A stretch of DNA of 54,221 nucleotides. It comes from Planctomycetaceae bacterium. Lineage in GTDB: Bacteria > Planctomycetota > Planctomycetia > Pirellulales > Pirellulaceae. The notes under the pieces were generated by a model. That model made no database searches and had not been told where the DNA came from. It saw nothing but the letters and a program-made list of their open reading frames with translations. The DNA is taken from contig JAHEJI010000011.1 in the NCBI GenBank assembly GCA_024638965.1, positions 1 through 54,221 on the forward strand, read 5' to 3'. The translations under genes were made by a program, and so were the position numbers. Shown in pieces: positions 52,959 through 54,221 of this stretch. Every line of letters starts with the position of its first letter. Within the stretch, counting starts at the first letter, position 1.

Positions 52959-54185
52959 TCAGAGCGACATACGAGTTGCCGAATTGACGTGCAGGCGATC
53001 CCTGATCGCAGCCAATATGTCTCGGGCCTTTCGTTGGTCCGTGCCACCTGATTGCATGATGTCGGCGACCGGAAGCGAAACGTCGTCCATCCGACACCAA
53101 TCCCCTTCGTCAAAGTTAACCTTGAACTGAACTGTTGGTCGAATCTCCAACGAACCCGGTTGGTCAGTGATTACGATCTGTGAAATATTTGACAGGTTTT
53201 CCTGTGCAGACCTACTCAGGTTTTTCAGCGAATAAGCCGAACAGATCAGTGCGACATCACAAGCGCCGCAGGCAAGAACGTTCTCTGCTGAAAACTCAAC
53301 GCCGTTAAACTGCGGATGTTCACCCAACAAATTAACGGCAAACGGGTAGCCAGTACTCCAAGTCAAAACGTTTTCAGCACTTTGTGCATTCGCGTCGTTC
53401 CGCAAAGTAATGGAAACAAATCGTGTCCGCTGATTCAACGTTTGAACTAGCTCGCTAAGCGATTGCGTATTCTCGTTTATTGTCGGATTCAGATCCAGCG
53501 AACCGATGACGAACGCACCATACCTGGCACCCATCAAGGAATTAACAAAATCGGCGGACTCATGCGTCGTCTCACTTTTGCCTTCAGTGCAGAGGCGTAT
53601 TCGGGTTATGAATTGCCCCATCTCTTCGCGGCGGATCTGGATGAACTGATCGGCCCGTTCCGACGTGGCGTTTTCTGCATCAGATACAACGATGATTTTG
53701 CCAGCCGTTTTGCAATAGCGCTCGATAAATCTGGGATGTGTTGATATCGGATCACAATACCAAAACACGATCAGATCTGACCGAGTTGAGACTTCGCCTA
53801 GCGACGCCGTTACTTTGCCGACGTTTTGCATCGCCAGAACACTGGAACGATGCTTGCTCGTGACCGTCGTGTCGATCTGAGCGCGAACCTGTTTTGCAAT
53901 CTCAAACGCCAGGATTTGTGATTGTGCCGACAAACCATCGAGTCCGCAGACGATTGGCGAACGCGATTGTTCCAACAATTCGACTGCATTCGAAATCGCT
54001 TCACTTAAATCAGATTTCTCGCCGCCAATCTTACAAACCGGCTCGACGTTGAGCCGGTCAAACCAACGGTGAGCCCGTCGACAAGCGGGCGACTCGAGGA
54101 TCTGGCCATCGGAAATCGTCAGGTCCATGTCATCGCACAAGCAAGTGCATCCTGCACAAACGACCGATATGAGTTTTTGATCCAT
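52959..54185 (-). CDS. fhcB: Formylmethanofuran dehydrogenase subunit B homologue (FhcB-like)
   Basis: The 408-residue protein resembles FwdB/FmdB and bacterial FhcB. The N-terminus has an iron-sulfur type motif with cysteines 10, 13, 17 and 35. The next recognisable block is SLGEVSTRSDLIVFWYCDPISTHPRFIERY near residue 126. In archaeal FwdB the metal-binding Cys or Sec sits in a CHGPS segment; the corresponding place reads KHRSS near residue 111, so that cysteine is missing, as I recall for bacterial FhcB. The Fhc complex transfers formyl between methanofuran-type and tetrahydromethanopterin carriers. Other fhc genes should lie beyond the window's right edge. Confidence 0.87.
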   Translation of the reverse strand: MDQKLISVVCAGCTCLCDDMDLTISDGQILESPACRRAHRWFDRLNVEPVCKIGGEKSDLSEAISNAVELLEQSRSPIVCGLDGLSAQSQILAFEIAKQVRAQIDTTVTSKHRSSVLAMQNVGKVTASLGEVSTRSDLIVFWYCDPISTHPRFIERYCKTAGKIIVVSDAENATSERADQFIQIRREEMGQFITRIRLCTEGKSETTHESADFVNSLMGARYGAFVIGSLDLNPTINENTQSLSELVQTLNQRTRFVSITLRNDANAQSAENVLTWSTGYPFAVNLLGEHPQFNGVEFSAENVLACGACDVALICSAYSLKNLSRSAQENLSNISQIVITDQPGSLEIRPTVQFKVNFDEGDWCRMDDVSLPVADIMQSGGTDQRKARDILAAIRDRLHVNSATRMSL

Positions 54186-54221
54186 AACAATATTAAAAAG
54201 TAATACCGTTAGCAGGTTTTT

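Overview
The window looks like a chromosomal segment from a planctomycete, most likely Pirellulaceae-like. This rests on recalled family traits, not on a search. The pointers are a DUF1559 protein with a prepilin-type N-terminus, a formylmethanofuran dehydrogenase subunit B homologue (FhcB) together with a COG1821 ATP-grasp protein (archaeal-type C1 carrier metabolism), a SpoVG with a zinc ribbon inserted, a zinc-finger membrane protein, GTG/TTG starts and dispersed palindromic intergenic repeats. Base composition is close to 50% GC by eye. No rRNA, tRNA, CRISPR array, insertion sequence or phage gene was recognised.

Left part (1-15 kb): a truncated CBS/CorC-type membrane protein, lysA, two glycan genes on the minus strand (GT4, polysaccharide deacetylase) facing a GT26 gene, a J-domain protein, a PhyH-type oxygenase, a zinc-ribbon membrane protein, the tight run aroB-dprA-xth, and an RsbV/RsbW-like partner-switch pair. 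Middle (15-34 kb): a 1301-residue transporter/acyltransferase/acyl-ACP synthetase fusion, the COG1821 ATP-grasp gene, a second STAS protein, a DUF368 lipid-carrier transporter, ispE-spoVG, rpmA-obgE, coaX overlapping a divergent MnmE-like GTPase, rpoN, and the conserved dnaX-ybaB-recR operon. dnaX carries an A9 slippery run with a stop codon just behind it in the -1 frame.

Right part (34-54 kb): a divergent sugar gene pair (phosphomannose-isomerase-like cupin and DUF4432 aldose-epimerase-like), an MtfA-type peptidase, a DDAH-like amidinohydrolase, a Tat-type TIM-barrel protein, dihydroorotase, a HerA/VirD4-like ATPase and the DUF1559 protein. From 44.7 to 53.0 kb lies a sugar-acid catabolic locus in two divergent arms. 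The minus arm encodes a zinc alcohol dehydrogenase, a TIM-barrel epimerase, an aldo/keto reductase very like plant L-galactose dehydrogenase, and an L-fuconolactonase-type lactonase. The plus arm encodes a fusion of two unrelated 2-hydroxyacid dehydrogenase families, a D-mannonate-type SDR, and a tagaturonate epimerase (UxaE).

The most interesting reading is that this locus forms an oxidative L-galactose route: L-galactose, L-galactonolactone, L-galactonate, D-tagaturonate, D-fructuronate, D-mannonate. The fused dehydrogenase is an unexplained extra enzyme. Other points worth checking are the dnaX slippage site, the MnmE-like protein that lacks the C-terminal cysteine motif, the zinc ribbon inside SpoVG, and the FhcB that keeps its iron-sulfur motif but appears to have lost the catalytic cysteine.
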